A stretch of DNA of 11,664 nucleotides from an uncultured Sutterella sp. (GTDB lineage: Bacteria; Pseudomonadota; Gammaproteobacteria; Burkholderiales; Burkholderiaceae_F), in assembly GCA_900538905.1 (NCBI GenBank), contig UPZS01000051.1, positions 1 to 11,664 on the forward strand, written 5' to 3'. The translations under genes were made by a program, and so were the position numbers. Positions 5,855-11,664 of this stretch are shown here, piece by piece. Every line of letters starts with the position of its first letter. The first letter of the stretch is position 1. Below the pieces are notes generated by a model that saw only the letters and a list, made by a program, of their open reading frames with translations, had not been told where the DNA came from and searched no databases.

Positions 5855-7126
5855 TTACTCAACACGCGGCACCGTGAGACTGCCTTCGGGCATCAGAATG
5901 ATCGAAGGTTTCTCGCCCACAAATTGTTTGGCAATTTCAAGCGCCTCCTCGACGGTATCGACGGCACCCGTAAAGAGCATGTCTTTGGCAAGCTGACGAT
6001 CCAAACGGGTCACGAGAATGTAACGGGCGTGGGAAATCGGACGCGTGATGGCAAAAGCCTTGTTGGCGCCGATGCGGAAATTCGCTTCGAGTTCGGCCTT
6101 GATGGCTTCGGGGGTTTTCAGGCGACGGAAGGTTTCTTCAAGAACCTTGGAGCCAGAGCCTTCCTCACAGTCGGCGAGCAGAATGACAACGCCGCCTTCG
6201 CGAACAGCGCACATGGCGTTGTCCATCGTCTTTTGCATCTGATAGACGTTGATGTCTTTGGGGAATCCTCCGCAGGAGGCAATCACGAGGTCGGCAAGTT
6301 TCGGAATCACGCAGCCGTATACCTCATCGACGAATTTGCAGGCTTCCTGATGTGCGGCAATGTAGTCGCCCGCGAACATGCGCAGAAATTCGTGCTTGGC
6401 ATTGAGAATAGCGTTGAAGAGAAACAGCGAACGGCCCTTAGCAAAGAGCGCGACGCCTTCCATTTGGTCTTCGTAGCAGGGATTGCCGACCGTGCGGCCC
6501 AGACCTGCATTTTTATCGAGCATGAAGCTGTGGTTGACGCGCACCGTTTCCATGGCGGCGCAGCCCGGCAAAATGGCCTTGCGGCCTCCGCCGTAGCCCG
6601 AGAAGTAGTGGTGCACGATGGTACCCGTGAGAATGACGTGATCGACGTGGCACAGATGCTTGTTGATCCACACGGGAGTGCCGCGGCTCGTCGTACCGAA
6701 GTATTCGAAGTCTTCGTCCTTGGTGGCGGTGCTGTTGTACATCTTCAGGCGTGAGGAGACTTCTTCGCCTACGGCTTCGACCATTTCCTCATGCGTCATG
6801 TCGCGGTGCGTGCCCAGAGAGAAGACGATGTGCATGTCTTCGTCCTTGACGCCGAGCTTGTTGAATTCGTTGACGAGCACCGGCATGAAGTCGTAGCTGT
6901 TTGCCACGCGCGTCGGATCGTTGCAGATGAAGGCCACCGTATCGCCCGGCTTGATGATCTTGTCGATGGATTCGCAACCGATCGGGTTGTAGATAGCATC
7001 AAGCACGCCTTGCTTGATGTCACTCATCGGCGTGAATTCTTCGGTGCGAACTTCCTTGATGACAAGGCTTTCGTCAATGGAAAACTCTTTGCGGCCGCGG
7101 CCGTAGGCAAAGTCGTAGGTCTTCAT
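5855..7126 (-). CDS. larA: LarA-family nickel-pincer 2-hydroxyacid racemase/epimerase
   Basis: A 423-residue enzyme that moves hydride through a nickel-pincer nucleotide to invert a 2-hydroxyacid centre; the founding member is lactate racemase. Numbered from the ATG at 7126, His107 (SLGTHRDMTHEE), His173 and Lys183 (VHHYFSGYGGGRKAILPG) and His199 (VNHSFM) fall one position from Lactiplantibacillus plantarum His108, His174, Lys184 and His200; Lys183 should carry the cofactor. Tyr295, Gln296 and Lys299 (VYQMQK) match the substrate-side residues there, and Arg73 (DPTR) is also present. The active site therefore looks complete. The family includes racemases for malate, phenyllactate, short hydroxyacids and gluconate epimerases, so the substrate is not fixed. 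A TTG three codons upstream (7135) is a possible start but neither has a clear ribosome-binding site. It is first in the larA-larB-larC unit; larE is not in the window. Confidence 0.92.
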   Translation of the reverse strand: MKTYDFAYGRGRKEFSIDESLVIKEVRTEEFTPMSDIKQGVLDAIYNPIGCESIDKIIKPGDTVAFICNDPTRVANSYDFMPVLVNEFNKLGVKDEDMHIVFSLGTHRDMTHEEMVEAVGEEVSSRLKMYNSTATKDEDFEYFGTTSRGTPVWINKHLCHVDHVILTGTIVHHYFSGYGGGRKAILPGCAAMETVRVNHSFMLDKNAGLGRTVGNPCYEDQMEGVALFAKGRSLFLFNAILNAKHEFLRMFAGDYIAAHQEACKFVDEVYGCVIPKLADLVIASCGGFPKDINVYQMQKTMDNAMCAVREGGVVILLADCEEGSGSKVLEETFRRLKTPEAIKAELEANFRIGANKAFAITRPISHARYILVTRLDRQLAKDMLFTGAVDTVEEALEIAKQFVGEKPSIILMPEGSLTVPRVE

Positions 7127-7198
7127 CTTTTTCAAAAAAAATAGAGCGAATCAACTATCAGTGCCGGCGTAGAAAAAGCGCCGACAGACAAACCAAAA

Positions 7199-7251
7199 AT
7201 TATAAAAACGAGCAGCAAAGAGGCGCCTTAACTTTTGGACGACTCTTTGCT
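7199..7251 (-). terminator. Likely aroD terminator; its T-rich tail also holds a TATAAT
   Basis: AGCAAAGAG (7214-7222) pairs perfectly with CTCTTTGCT (7243-7251) across a 20-nt loop. On the minus strand the stem is followed by GCTCG and then two T-runs, which fits termination of the aroD transcript that ends at 7275. The same tail contains a perfect TATAAT on the minus strand (complement of 7199-7204), 73 bp before the larA ATG, which may be the larA -10; no good -35 lies 16-18 bp upstream of it. A second, smaller hairpin (7165-7169 with 7179-7183) lies in the larA leader. Confidence 0.45.
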
Positions 7252-7274
7252 CAAATCAAAAGCAGAACGCAAAC

Positions 7275-8069
7275 TTACGCGGCGATGTCTTCCGCAAACA
7301 GATCAAGGAGCTTGCGGGTGGTTTCCACGTCAAGCTGGCCCGGAGCCGACGACTTCACAACGCTTGCGAAGGTGGCACAGGAGCCGAAGGCGGCGGCACC
7401 CACACGCGTGACGGCCCCGGTCTTACCCATGCACATGGCAATAAGCGGCTGTGGGGCGTTGAACTCGGCGCGGATGACTGAAACTTCTTCGATAAAGCGG
7501 GCGATGTCGATGCCTTTGTCGGGCATGGCAACAATTTTGAGCACGTCAGCGCCTGTGTAGCTCATTTGTTCAAGCTTGCCGAAATAACCCAGTTCTTCAT
7601 CGTATTCCCCCGGCACAAAACTGTGCCAGCTCACGATCGAGGCAATGCCTGCCTTGCGGGCGGCTTCCACCAAAAACTCAGCGCGGCCGCGGTCAAATTC
7701 AATGTCAACGGCGTCAAACAGCTTCGAGTCGATAGCGGCAAGTATCTTCTTGCGCCAGGTCGTGTTCGACATCGGTTCCGTGCGAACACCGCCTTCGGTT
7801 TGACTGCGGAACGTGTAGAGGATGGGTTTGGAGACAACGGCTTTCATGGATGTGGCTGCTTTCTGCCACGAGGCATCGTCAGCATAGTAGTCGGCACGCC
7901 ACTCAATGATGTCCGCGCCGGAGGCTTCGATGGCTTTGGCTTGCTCGATCATTTCTTCGACCGTGGCGGCACAGATGCTTGAGATGATCTTTACGGGAGC
8001 GCGGCCCAAAACGACGTTGCCGATATGCGCTTCTTGAACCGCTTCGAAGGAGGGTGAACGGAAAGCCAT
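7275..8069 (-). CDS. aroD: Type I 3-dehydroquinate dehydratase
   Basis: A 264-residue class I dehydroquinase that turns 3-dehydroquinate into 3-dehydroshikimate in the shikimate pathway, through a Schiff base. The TIM-barrel enzyme shows EWRAD (56-60), the catalytic pair His149 (IVSWHSF) and Schiff-base Lys178 (ADVLKIVA), substrate-side Arg88 (YTFRSQ), and MGKTGAVTRV (214-223) followed by SSAPGQ with Gln245. E. coli AroD is 252 residues, with His143 and Lys170. The frame stays open another 426 codons upstream, across the cstA gene on the other strand; that is a shadow. I chose the ATG at 8069, where homology begins and a GAGG lies eight bases upstream. Most Burkholderiales use the unrelated type II enzyme (AroQ), so this type I gene stands out. 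larA follows after 148 bp with a probable terminator between, so co-transcription is doubtful. Confidence 0.95.
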   Translation of the reverse strand: MAFRSPSFEAVQEAHIGNVVLGRAPVKIISSICAATVEEMIEQAKAIEASGADIIEWRADYYADDASWQKAATSMKAVVSKPILYTFRSQTEGGVRTEPMSNTTWRKKILAAIDSKLFDAVDIEFDRGRAEFLVEAARKAGIASIVSWHSFVPGEYDEELGYFGKLEQMSYTGADVLKIVAMPDKGIDIARFIEEVSVIRAEFNAPQPLIAMCMGKTGAVTRVGAAAFGSCATFASVVKSSAPGQLDVETTRKLLDLFAEDIAA

Positions 8070-8101
8070 GGGAAAAACCTCAAAAGAATATGAACGATGC
8101 G

Positions 8102-8120
8102 ACAAAGTGTAATTCTTTGT
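8102..8120. promoter_or_regulatory. Dyad over a possible aroD -10 element
   Basis: ACAAAG (8102-8107) and CTTTGT (8115-8120) are perfect inverted arms around a 7-bp centre. The left arm overlaps a minus-strand TACACT (complement of 8106-8111), a plausible -10 for aroD about 37 bp before its ATG, so a bound repressor could block it. No recognised operator consensus fits. The symmetry is seen and the role is inferred. Confidence 0.3.
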
Positions 8121-8145
8121 TAGGCGTAAGATAAGCGCTTGGCGT

Positions 8146-8157
8146 TGAAACGTTTCG
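8146..8157. promoter_or_regulatory. LacI/Cra-like operator in the aroD-cstA intergenic region
   Basis: TGAAACGTTTCG contains the perfect palindrome GAAACGTTTC (8147-8156) with the central CG typical of LacI-family operators. It differs at one end base from TGAAACGTTTCA, the core bound by Cra (FruR) in enterobacteria. It sits 51 bp before the cstA ATG, next to a TTGGCG (8139-8144) and before an A/T stretch (8158-8166) that could be the -10 area. CstA genes are known to respond to carbon status, which suits such a site. No LacI-type regulator is encoded in the window. Confidence 0.5.
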
Positions 8158-8207
8158 TAAAAATAAGGACGCCGAAGGGAACAACAACAAAATTTAGGGA
8201 GTGAATC

Positions 8208-9884
8208 ATGACCGGACTCGGAATCATGATGATTGCCATCGTGGCGTTGGCCGTGGGTTATTTCGGATACGCACGATGGCTTGAAAAGACGTGGGGCATC
8301 GATCCGAACCGCCCTACGCCGGCCGTTGAGAAAAACGACGGCAAAGACTTTTCGCCGGCTTCCCGCTGGACGGTGTTTGCACATCAATTCACGTCGATTA
8401 CGGGGGCGGGTCCCGTCACTGGCCCGATTATCGCTGCTATGTTCGGCTGGGCGCCAGCGTTGCTTTGGATGATCGTGGGCGGTATTTTCTTTGGGGCCGT
8501 TCAGGACTTCACGGCGCTTTACGCGTCCGTCAAAAACGGCGGCAAGTCCGTCGGCATGATTATTGAATCCTACGTGGGCCGCACGGGCCGTCAGCTCTTC
8601 TTGCTTTTCTGCTGGCTTTTCACGCTTTTGGTGATCGCTGCTTTCTGTGACATGGTGGCCAATACCTTCAACGGTTTTGCCAAGGACGGCTCGCAGATCA
8701 TGCCCAATGCGGCTGCTGCCTCGATTTCGTTGCTCTATATGTTCGTGGCTGTCGGCTTCGGGCTGTATCTCAAGTACTGCAAGCCGAGCTCCGGTGTGCA
8801 GCTTGGCGTGGGCATCGTGCTCATGGTCGTCATGGTGACAGCGGGCATCTATTTCCCGGTTTACGCCGACGCCGTGACGTGGCGCTACGTGGTGTTTGCC
8901 TACCTCTTTGCCGCTTCCGTCATGCCGATGTGGCTTTTGAAGCAACCGCGTGACTATCTGTCGATGTTTCTTCTGATCGGCATGATTATCGCGGCCGTAA
9001 TCGGCGTATGCATTCAGAATCCGACGCTCAATATGCCGGCTTTTGCCGGATTCACCGTCAAAGGGCTTGATCTTTTCCCGATTCTTTTCGTGACAATTGC
9101 CTGCGGCGCCGTTTCGGGCTTTCACTCGCTGGTGAGTTCCGGTACCAGCTCCAAGATGATTTCGAGTGAAAAAGACATGCGTCTGGTCGGCTACGGCTCC
9201 ATGTGTGTAGAGGTGGTGCTGGGTGTCGTTTCGCTTATCGTGGTCTGCGCTGCGGCTTCGAACGGCGTTTTGCCGTCGGGTACGCCCTTTCAGACTTTCT
9301 CGGGGTCTGTAGCGGCTTTTCTGACCGAAATCTTCGGCGTGCCGCATCAGATCGCGGCTTGCATCCTCACGATGTGCGTCTCGGCTTTGGCGCTCACCTC
9401 GGTGGACGCTGTGGCTCGCATCGGCCGTATGTCACTGCAGGAACTTTTCATGCCTGAACCCGGCAAGGAAAAGACGGCCGTACAGAAGCTCTTTACGAAC
9501 ACGGTATTTTCGACGTGCCTCACACTTTTGGCCGGTTACGCGCTTTGCATCGCCGGTTACATGAGTGTTTGGCCGCTTTTTGGTTCTGCCAACCAGCTGC
9601 TCTCGGCTTTGGTGCTCACGGGTTTGGCGGTGTTCCTGAAGTCCACCGGGCGCAAGGGCTGGATGCTCTACGCTCCCATGACCATCATGTTTGCTGTGAC
9701 GATGACCGCACTTGTTCAGGCGGTGATCCGCATCATCGGTGCCTGGATGGATGGTACGTTTGTTTGGATGATTCATGGTTTGCAGTTCGTGGTGGCCGCA
9801 GCGCTTATTGTGCTGGCGCTTTTGGTTGTGTACCACTGCGTGCTCAAACTGAGGGATGCGGCGCCTATCGTCAAACGCAATTGA
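8208..9884 (+). CDS. cstA: CstA-family carbon-starvation transporter (pyruvate or peptide uptake)
   Basis: A 558-residue inner-membrane protein with many hydrophobic segments (for example 5-22, 83-98, 130-146, 170-187, 200-216, 254-269). Family signatures: ASRWTVFAHQF (51-61) with GAGPVTGP (66-73), WMIVGGIFFGAVQDF (87-101), AVSGFHSLVSSGTSSK (301-316) and LFGSANQLLSAL (457-468). E. coli CstA and BtsT (about 700 residues) import pyruvate with protons, and CstA was also linked to peptide use; this shorter form is of the size seen in many anaerobes and gut bacteria. The ATG at 8208 has GGGAG seven bases upstream. It is divergent from aroD, with a LacI/Cra-like site between them. The IS starts two bases after the stop. 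The small YbdD-like gene that often follows cstA is not present here or just past the IS. The C-terminus looks complete, but slight trimming by the IS cannot be excluded. Confidence 0.95.
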   Translation: MTGLGIMMIAIVALAVGYFGYARWLEKTWGIDPNRPTPAVEKNDGKDFSPASRWTVFAHQFTSITGAGPVTGPIIAAMFGWAPALLWMIVGGIFFGAVQDFTALYASVKNGGKSVGMIIESYVGRTGRQLFLLFCWLFTLLVIAAFCDMVANTFNGFAKDGSQIMPNAAAASISLLYMFVAVGFGLYLKYCKPSSGVQLGVGIVLMVVMVTAGIYFPVYADAVTWRYVVFAYLFAASVMPMWLLKQPRDYLSMFLLIGMIIAAVIGVCIQNPTLNMPAFAGFTVKGLDLFPILFVTIACGAVSGFHSLVSSGTSSKMISSEKDMRLVGYGSMCVEVVLGVVSLIVVCAAASNGVLPSGTPFQTFSGSVAAFLTEIFGVPHQIAACILTMCVSALALTSVDAVARIGRMSLQELFMPEPGKEKTAVQKLFTNTVFSTCLTLLAGYALCIAGYMSVWPLFGSANQLLSALVLTGLAVFLKSTGRKGWMLYAPMTIMFAVTMTALVQAVIRIIGAWMDGTFVWMIHGLQFVVAAALIVLALLVVYHCVLKLRDAAPIVKRN

Positions 9885-9886
9885 GC

Positions 9887-9913
9887 ATCGCGATCACTAC
9901 TGTCCAAATTGAA
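9887..9913 (+). repeat. Left terminal inverted repeat of the IS
   Basis: The inner 14 bases (9900-9913, CTGTCCAAATTGAA) match the right end perfectly in inverse; the outer 13 match with two mismatches and one gap. The outer end lies two bases past the cstA stop codon. Confidence 0.75.
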
Positions 9914-9943
9914 TTGCAAAGCCAGAGGGTTTTGCAAAATTCG

Positions 9944-9974
9944 AGGGGTTGACCGAAAGGCCGGCCCCTTTTTT
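9944..9974 (+). terminator. Rho-independent terminator inside the left end of the IS
   Basis: AGGGGTTGACC (9944-9954) folds on GGCCGGCCCCT (9959-9969), with two G-U pairs and one mismatch, around a GAAA tetraloop, followed by six T residues (9969-9974). It lies 60 bp after the cstA stop but inside the IS repeat, so it belongs to the element. It should end the cstA transcript and also shield the transposase from read-through. Confidence 0.8.
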
Positions 9975-10071
9975 ATGACTATGGCAGGCGTTAGGGAGAC
10001 TGCAGATAACAAAAAAGGCGAGGAAGCATGTAAATTGGAAAGTCGCCAAACCACCCAACACAGCTCTCGCC

Positions 10072-11298
10072 ATGGCCTGCAATTCTACAGACTCCGCCCT
10101 TCAAAATGCACCCACCAGTTTCTTTGCACAGTTGATCGAGCAATTACCCAAAGCTCGCCTGCTGGCACATTCTGACAAACATTGCCTTCGACGCAGCGCC
10201 ACCAAGTTCAGTGCGTGGGACCACTTCATCGCTTTGCTCTTCTGCCATCTGGCCGGTTGCGATTCACTGCGAGAAATTGACGACGGACTGTACTCGGCTT
10301 GCGGCAAGCTTAGCCACCTTGATGCCAAGCCAATGAAGCGCACAACGCTTGCTTATGCCAACGAGACACGCTCCTATCGCATCTTTGAGCAGTGCTATAT
10401 GCTGTTGTTGGATTACTTTAAGCCGATGCTGGGGCAAAGGCGACTTCGAAAAGCCTTTGACAAGCCCGTCTACTCGCTTGACTCGACAACCATCACCGTC
10501 TGTCTGAGCCGCTTCAAATGGGCGAAATATCGCACGTCAAAAGGTGGTTTCAAGCTGCACACAATCATCAACAACGATGACTTGATGCCTTGTGTAATGG
10601 ATCTGACAGCAGGCAAGGTAAACGATGCCAAGCAAGCTCAAGCAATCATAGAAAAGCTGCCGGCCGACAACGTAACGGTTGTTATGGATCGTGGCTACAA
10701 CGACTGCTCGCTGTTTGCTTGGCTTTCGCAGCGTGGCACAACATTTGTCACACGACTCAAGGACAATGCCGTTACGACGCCGCTCAAGAAGGGGTGTCTC
10801 AGCGAGGGTGACAACTATGGCGACTACCGGTTTGAATTCGACAGCCCTGCCGGGAGAAAAGCTTGCGGCGATCTTCAGTTTCGGGTCGTTCAATGGCACG
10901 ACAAGGACAATGACCGATGGTTTGACTTCCTGACCAACGACAAGGATTTGAAACCGGAGCAAATTGCGGCGCTCTACAAAGAACGCTGGCAGATCGAGCT
11001 TTTCTTCAAAAAAATCAAGCAGAACCTGAAGATCAAAAGCTTTATTGGCACCAATGAAAATGCCGTCATGAGCCAAATCTGGACAGCTGCCATTGTGACG
11101 CTGTTGATTGAGGTACTCAAGCAGAGATCTTTGTACAAATGGTCTTTCCCAAGACTTCTGCACTTCGTCCGGCTGAATCTCATGACACACAAAAGTCTGA
11201 GTGTTTGGCTCGACCATCCCGACGTGCGAATGAGCAGCGGAAAACGAGTCGTCGAGAAGCCTCCGGAGATAGGAACACAGGCGCAATTACCCTTGTAA
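10072..11298 (+). CDS. IS4-family DDE transposase
   Basis: A 408-residue transposase, full length. The N-terminal part (about 1-100, with SAWDHFIALLFCHLAGCDSL) is the DUF4372-type domain, and the catalytic DDE_Tnp_1 domain follows. The acidic triad is Asp137 (YSLDSTT), Asp206 (VVMDRGYND) and Glu309. The last lies in Y302-x2-R305-x3-E309-x6-K316, the IS4 signature. No stop or frameshift interrupts it, so it may be active. The ATG at 10072 has no visible Shine-Dalgarno sequence. GGCGAG (10017-10022) can pair with CTCGCC (10066-10071) right before the start codon, or GGCGA with TCGCC (10043-10047), so the start may be masked, as in IS elements that limit their own expression. The stop codon lies inside a perfect hairpin (11283-11290 with 11295-11302). 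Confidence 0.95.
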   Translation: MACNSTDSALQNAPTSFFAQLIEQLPKARLLAHSDKHCLRRSATKFSAWDHFIALLFCHLAGCDSLREIDDGLYSACGKLSHLDAKPMKRTTLAYANETRSYRIFEQCYMLLLDYFKPMLGQRRLRKAFDKPVYSLDSTTITVCLSRFKWAKYRTSKGGFKLHTIINNDDLMPCVMDLTAGKVNDAKQAQAIIEKLPADNVTVVMDRGYNDCSLFAWLSQRGTTFVTRLKDNAVTTPLKKGCLSEGDNYGDYRFEFDSPAGRKACGDLQFRVVQWHDKDNDRWFDFLTNDKDLKPEQIAALYKERWQIELFFKKIKQNLKIKSFIGTNENAVMSQIWTAAIVTLLIEVLKQRSLYKWSFPRLLHFVRLNLMTHKSLSVWLDHPDVRMSSGKRVVEKPPEIGTQAQLPL

Positions 11299-11385
11299 TT
11301 GCAGGACAGGGGCTACTTTTCGCCTCGAAAATGCAAACCCTTGATTTGAAAGGAACTGATTTCAGCCCATGCGGAGATGCACATT

Positions 11386-11413
11386 TTCAATTTGGACAGC
11401 AGTGCATTGCGAT
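11386..11413 (-). repeat. Right terminal inverted repeat of the IS
   Basis: Bases 11386-11399 are the exact inverse of 9900-9913. The outward part 11400-11413 keeps the likeness to 9887-9899 with two mismatches and one extra base. Confidence 0.75.
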
Positions 11414-11664
11414 ACAAACTCCGTCTGACGGCGTATTGCATTCGTTATTCATTTAAGGTATAACGCTTCTGCATGATGCAATCCTGACGGTCAGGACGGA
11501 GAAAAGAAACATGCGATATAACTTCGCTGGCAAATTTTCAACTTGATTTTTTTAAGGAGTTACATCGTAAACAACCCGCGACGAAATTCGCAGGCTTTGC
11601 AACTATCACATTCGTAATGTCGCATTAGGCCTGTTTACGTCCGGCCCCTGGGTCATCAGCAGAT
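11414..11664 (+). other. Region right of the IS: leader-like, no clear gene
   Basis: After the promoter-like element come two adjacent palindromes, TGCATGATGCA (11470-11480) and TCCTGACGGTCAGGA (11482-11496). Then a GGAG (11498-11501) precedes an ATG at 11511 by nine bases; it opens an 11-codon frame, MRYNFAGKFST, that stops at 11544-11546. Seven T residues (11547-11553) and a strong AAGGAG (11554-11559) follow, but no ATG, GTG or TTG lies at a normal distance. From 11571 a + strand frame stays open to the window edge without a start codon. It looks like the leader of a gene mostly outside the window, or a decayed gene. A further palindrome, CCGTC-T-GACGG, is at 11421-11431. Confidence 0.35.
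11436..11464 (+). promoter_or_regulatory. Sigma-70-like promoter right of the IS
   Basis: TTGCAT (11436-11441) and TATAAC (11459-11464) are separated by the optimal 17 bp. The -10 matches 5 of 6 consensus bases, the -35 only 3. It points out of the window, away from the IS, towards whatever lies downstream. Confidence 0.4.

Larger units (their letters stand above)
9887..11413 (+). mobile_element. IS4-family insertion sequence
   Basis: A complete-looking IS of about 1.5 kb with one transposase gene. CTGTCCAAATTGAA (9900-9913) is repeated perfectly in inverse at 11386-11399. Outward of these the ends remain alike: ATCGCGATCACTA (9887-9899) against the complement of 11400-11413 differs by two mismatches and one extra base, giving terminal repeats of about 27-28 bp and an element of 1,527 bp. 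If only the perfect core counts, the element is 9900-11399 (1,500 bp). I see no target-site duplication with either choice, which suggests an old insertion or a rearrangement using the IS. Inside the left end are a terminator (9944-9974) and then an 88-bp leader before the transposase. Confidence 0.85.

Noticed and set aside
5573..6754. 393-codon open frame on the + strand across larB and larA
   Set aside because: Antisense shadow of two recognised genes, crossing their intergenic hairpin, with no recognisable domain.
5855..8069. LarA acting on quinate or dehydroquinate, suggested by the aroD neighbour
   Set aside because: These acids have a tertiary 2-carbon without the hydrogen that LarA must abstract as hydride, so the chemistry does not fit.
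8070..9347. 426-codon upstream extension of aroD on the minus strand
   Set aside because: It is antisense to cstA, low-complexity and rich in His and Arg, and has no likeness to dehydroquinase; a good start with a ribosome-binding site exists at 8069.
11571..11663. Open frame on the + strand running to the window edge
   Set aside because: Thirty-one codons with no ATG, GTG or TTG; a run this long without a stop is common by chance. Kept only as a note under the right-hand region.
1..11664. CRISPR array, tRNA/rRNA genes, toxin-antitoxin or phage defence genes
   Set aside because: No regularly spaced direct repeats and no tRNA-like or rRNA-like stretch was seen by eye; the lone XRE gene has no toxin-like partner next to it in the window.

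Overview
The window looks like chromosome from a gut-type betaproteobacterium, most like Sutterella/Parasutterella (Burkholderiales). This is a judgement from protein style and gene set; no search was run. It holds seven complete housekeeping or metabolic genes, one insertion sequence, and short untranslated stretches rich in dyads and hairpins.

Layout. 1-140: end of an upstream region with two strong inverted repeats (terminators) and possibly the last codons of a + strand gene. 152-532 (-): small XRE/Cro-CI-type regulator with a perfect dyad just before its start codon. 738-2540 (-): aspS, aspartyl-tRNA synthetase, with its own terminator and a GC-rich leader that can fold two ways. 2834-4219 (+): phosphomannomutase/phosphoglucomutase, behind a promoter-like element with an unusually long spacer and a dyad in it. 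A bidirectional terminator (4241-4277) separates it from a convergent three-gene unit, larA-larB-larC (7126 down to 4298, -), for the nickel-pincer-nucleotide racemase/epimerase system. 7275-8069 (-): type I 3-dehydroquinate dehydratase (aroD), upstream of larA on the same strand. 8208-9884 (+): CstA-family transporter, divergent from aroD; the intergenic region holds a LacI/Cra-like operator. 9887-11413: IS4-family insertion sequence with a complete transposase, starting two bases after the cstA stop. 11414-11664: non-coding as far as can be seen, with a promoter-like element, two palindromes and a tiny ORF.

How the genes work together. LarA is the enzyme; LarB and LarC are two of the three known makers of its cofactor (LarE is not in the window). 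The LarA catalytic residues are intact, but the LarC protein ends at the LarC1 boundary with no room for LarC2, and its N-terminal acidic motif is lost. That mismatch is the most interesting biological point here. AspS carries the residue pair (His30, Gly81) reported for non-discriminating AspRS enzymes, suggesting it also charges tRNA-Asn for the transamidation route. The IS carries a Rho-independent terminator near its left end, so it probably now ends the cstA transcript.

No CRISPR array, tRNA, rRNA, phage module or defence island was found. The window is mostly ordinary; the novelty lies in the minimal lar unit and the regulatory DNA.
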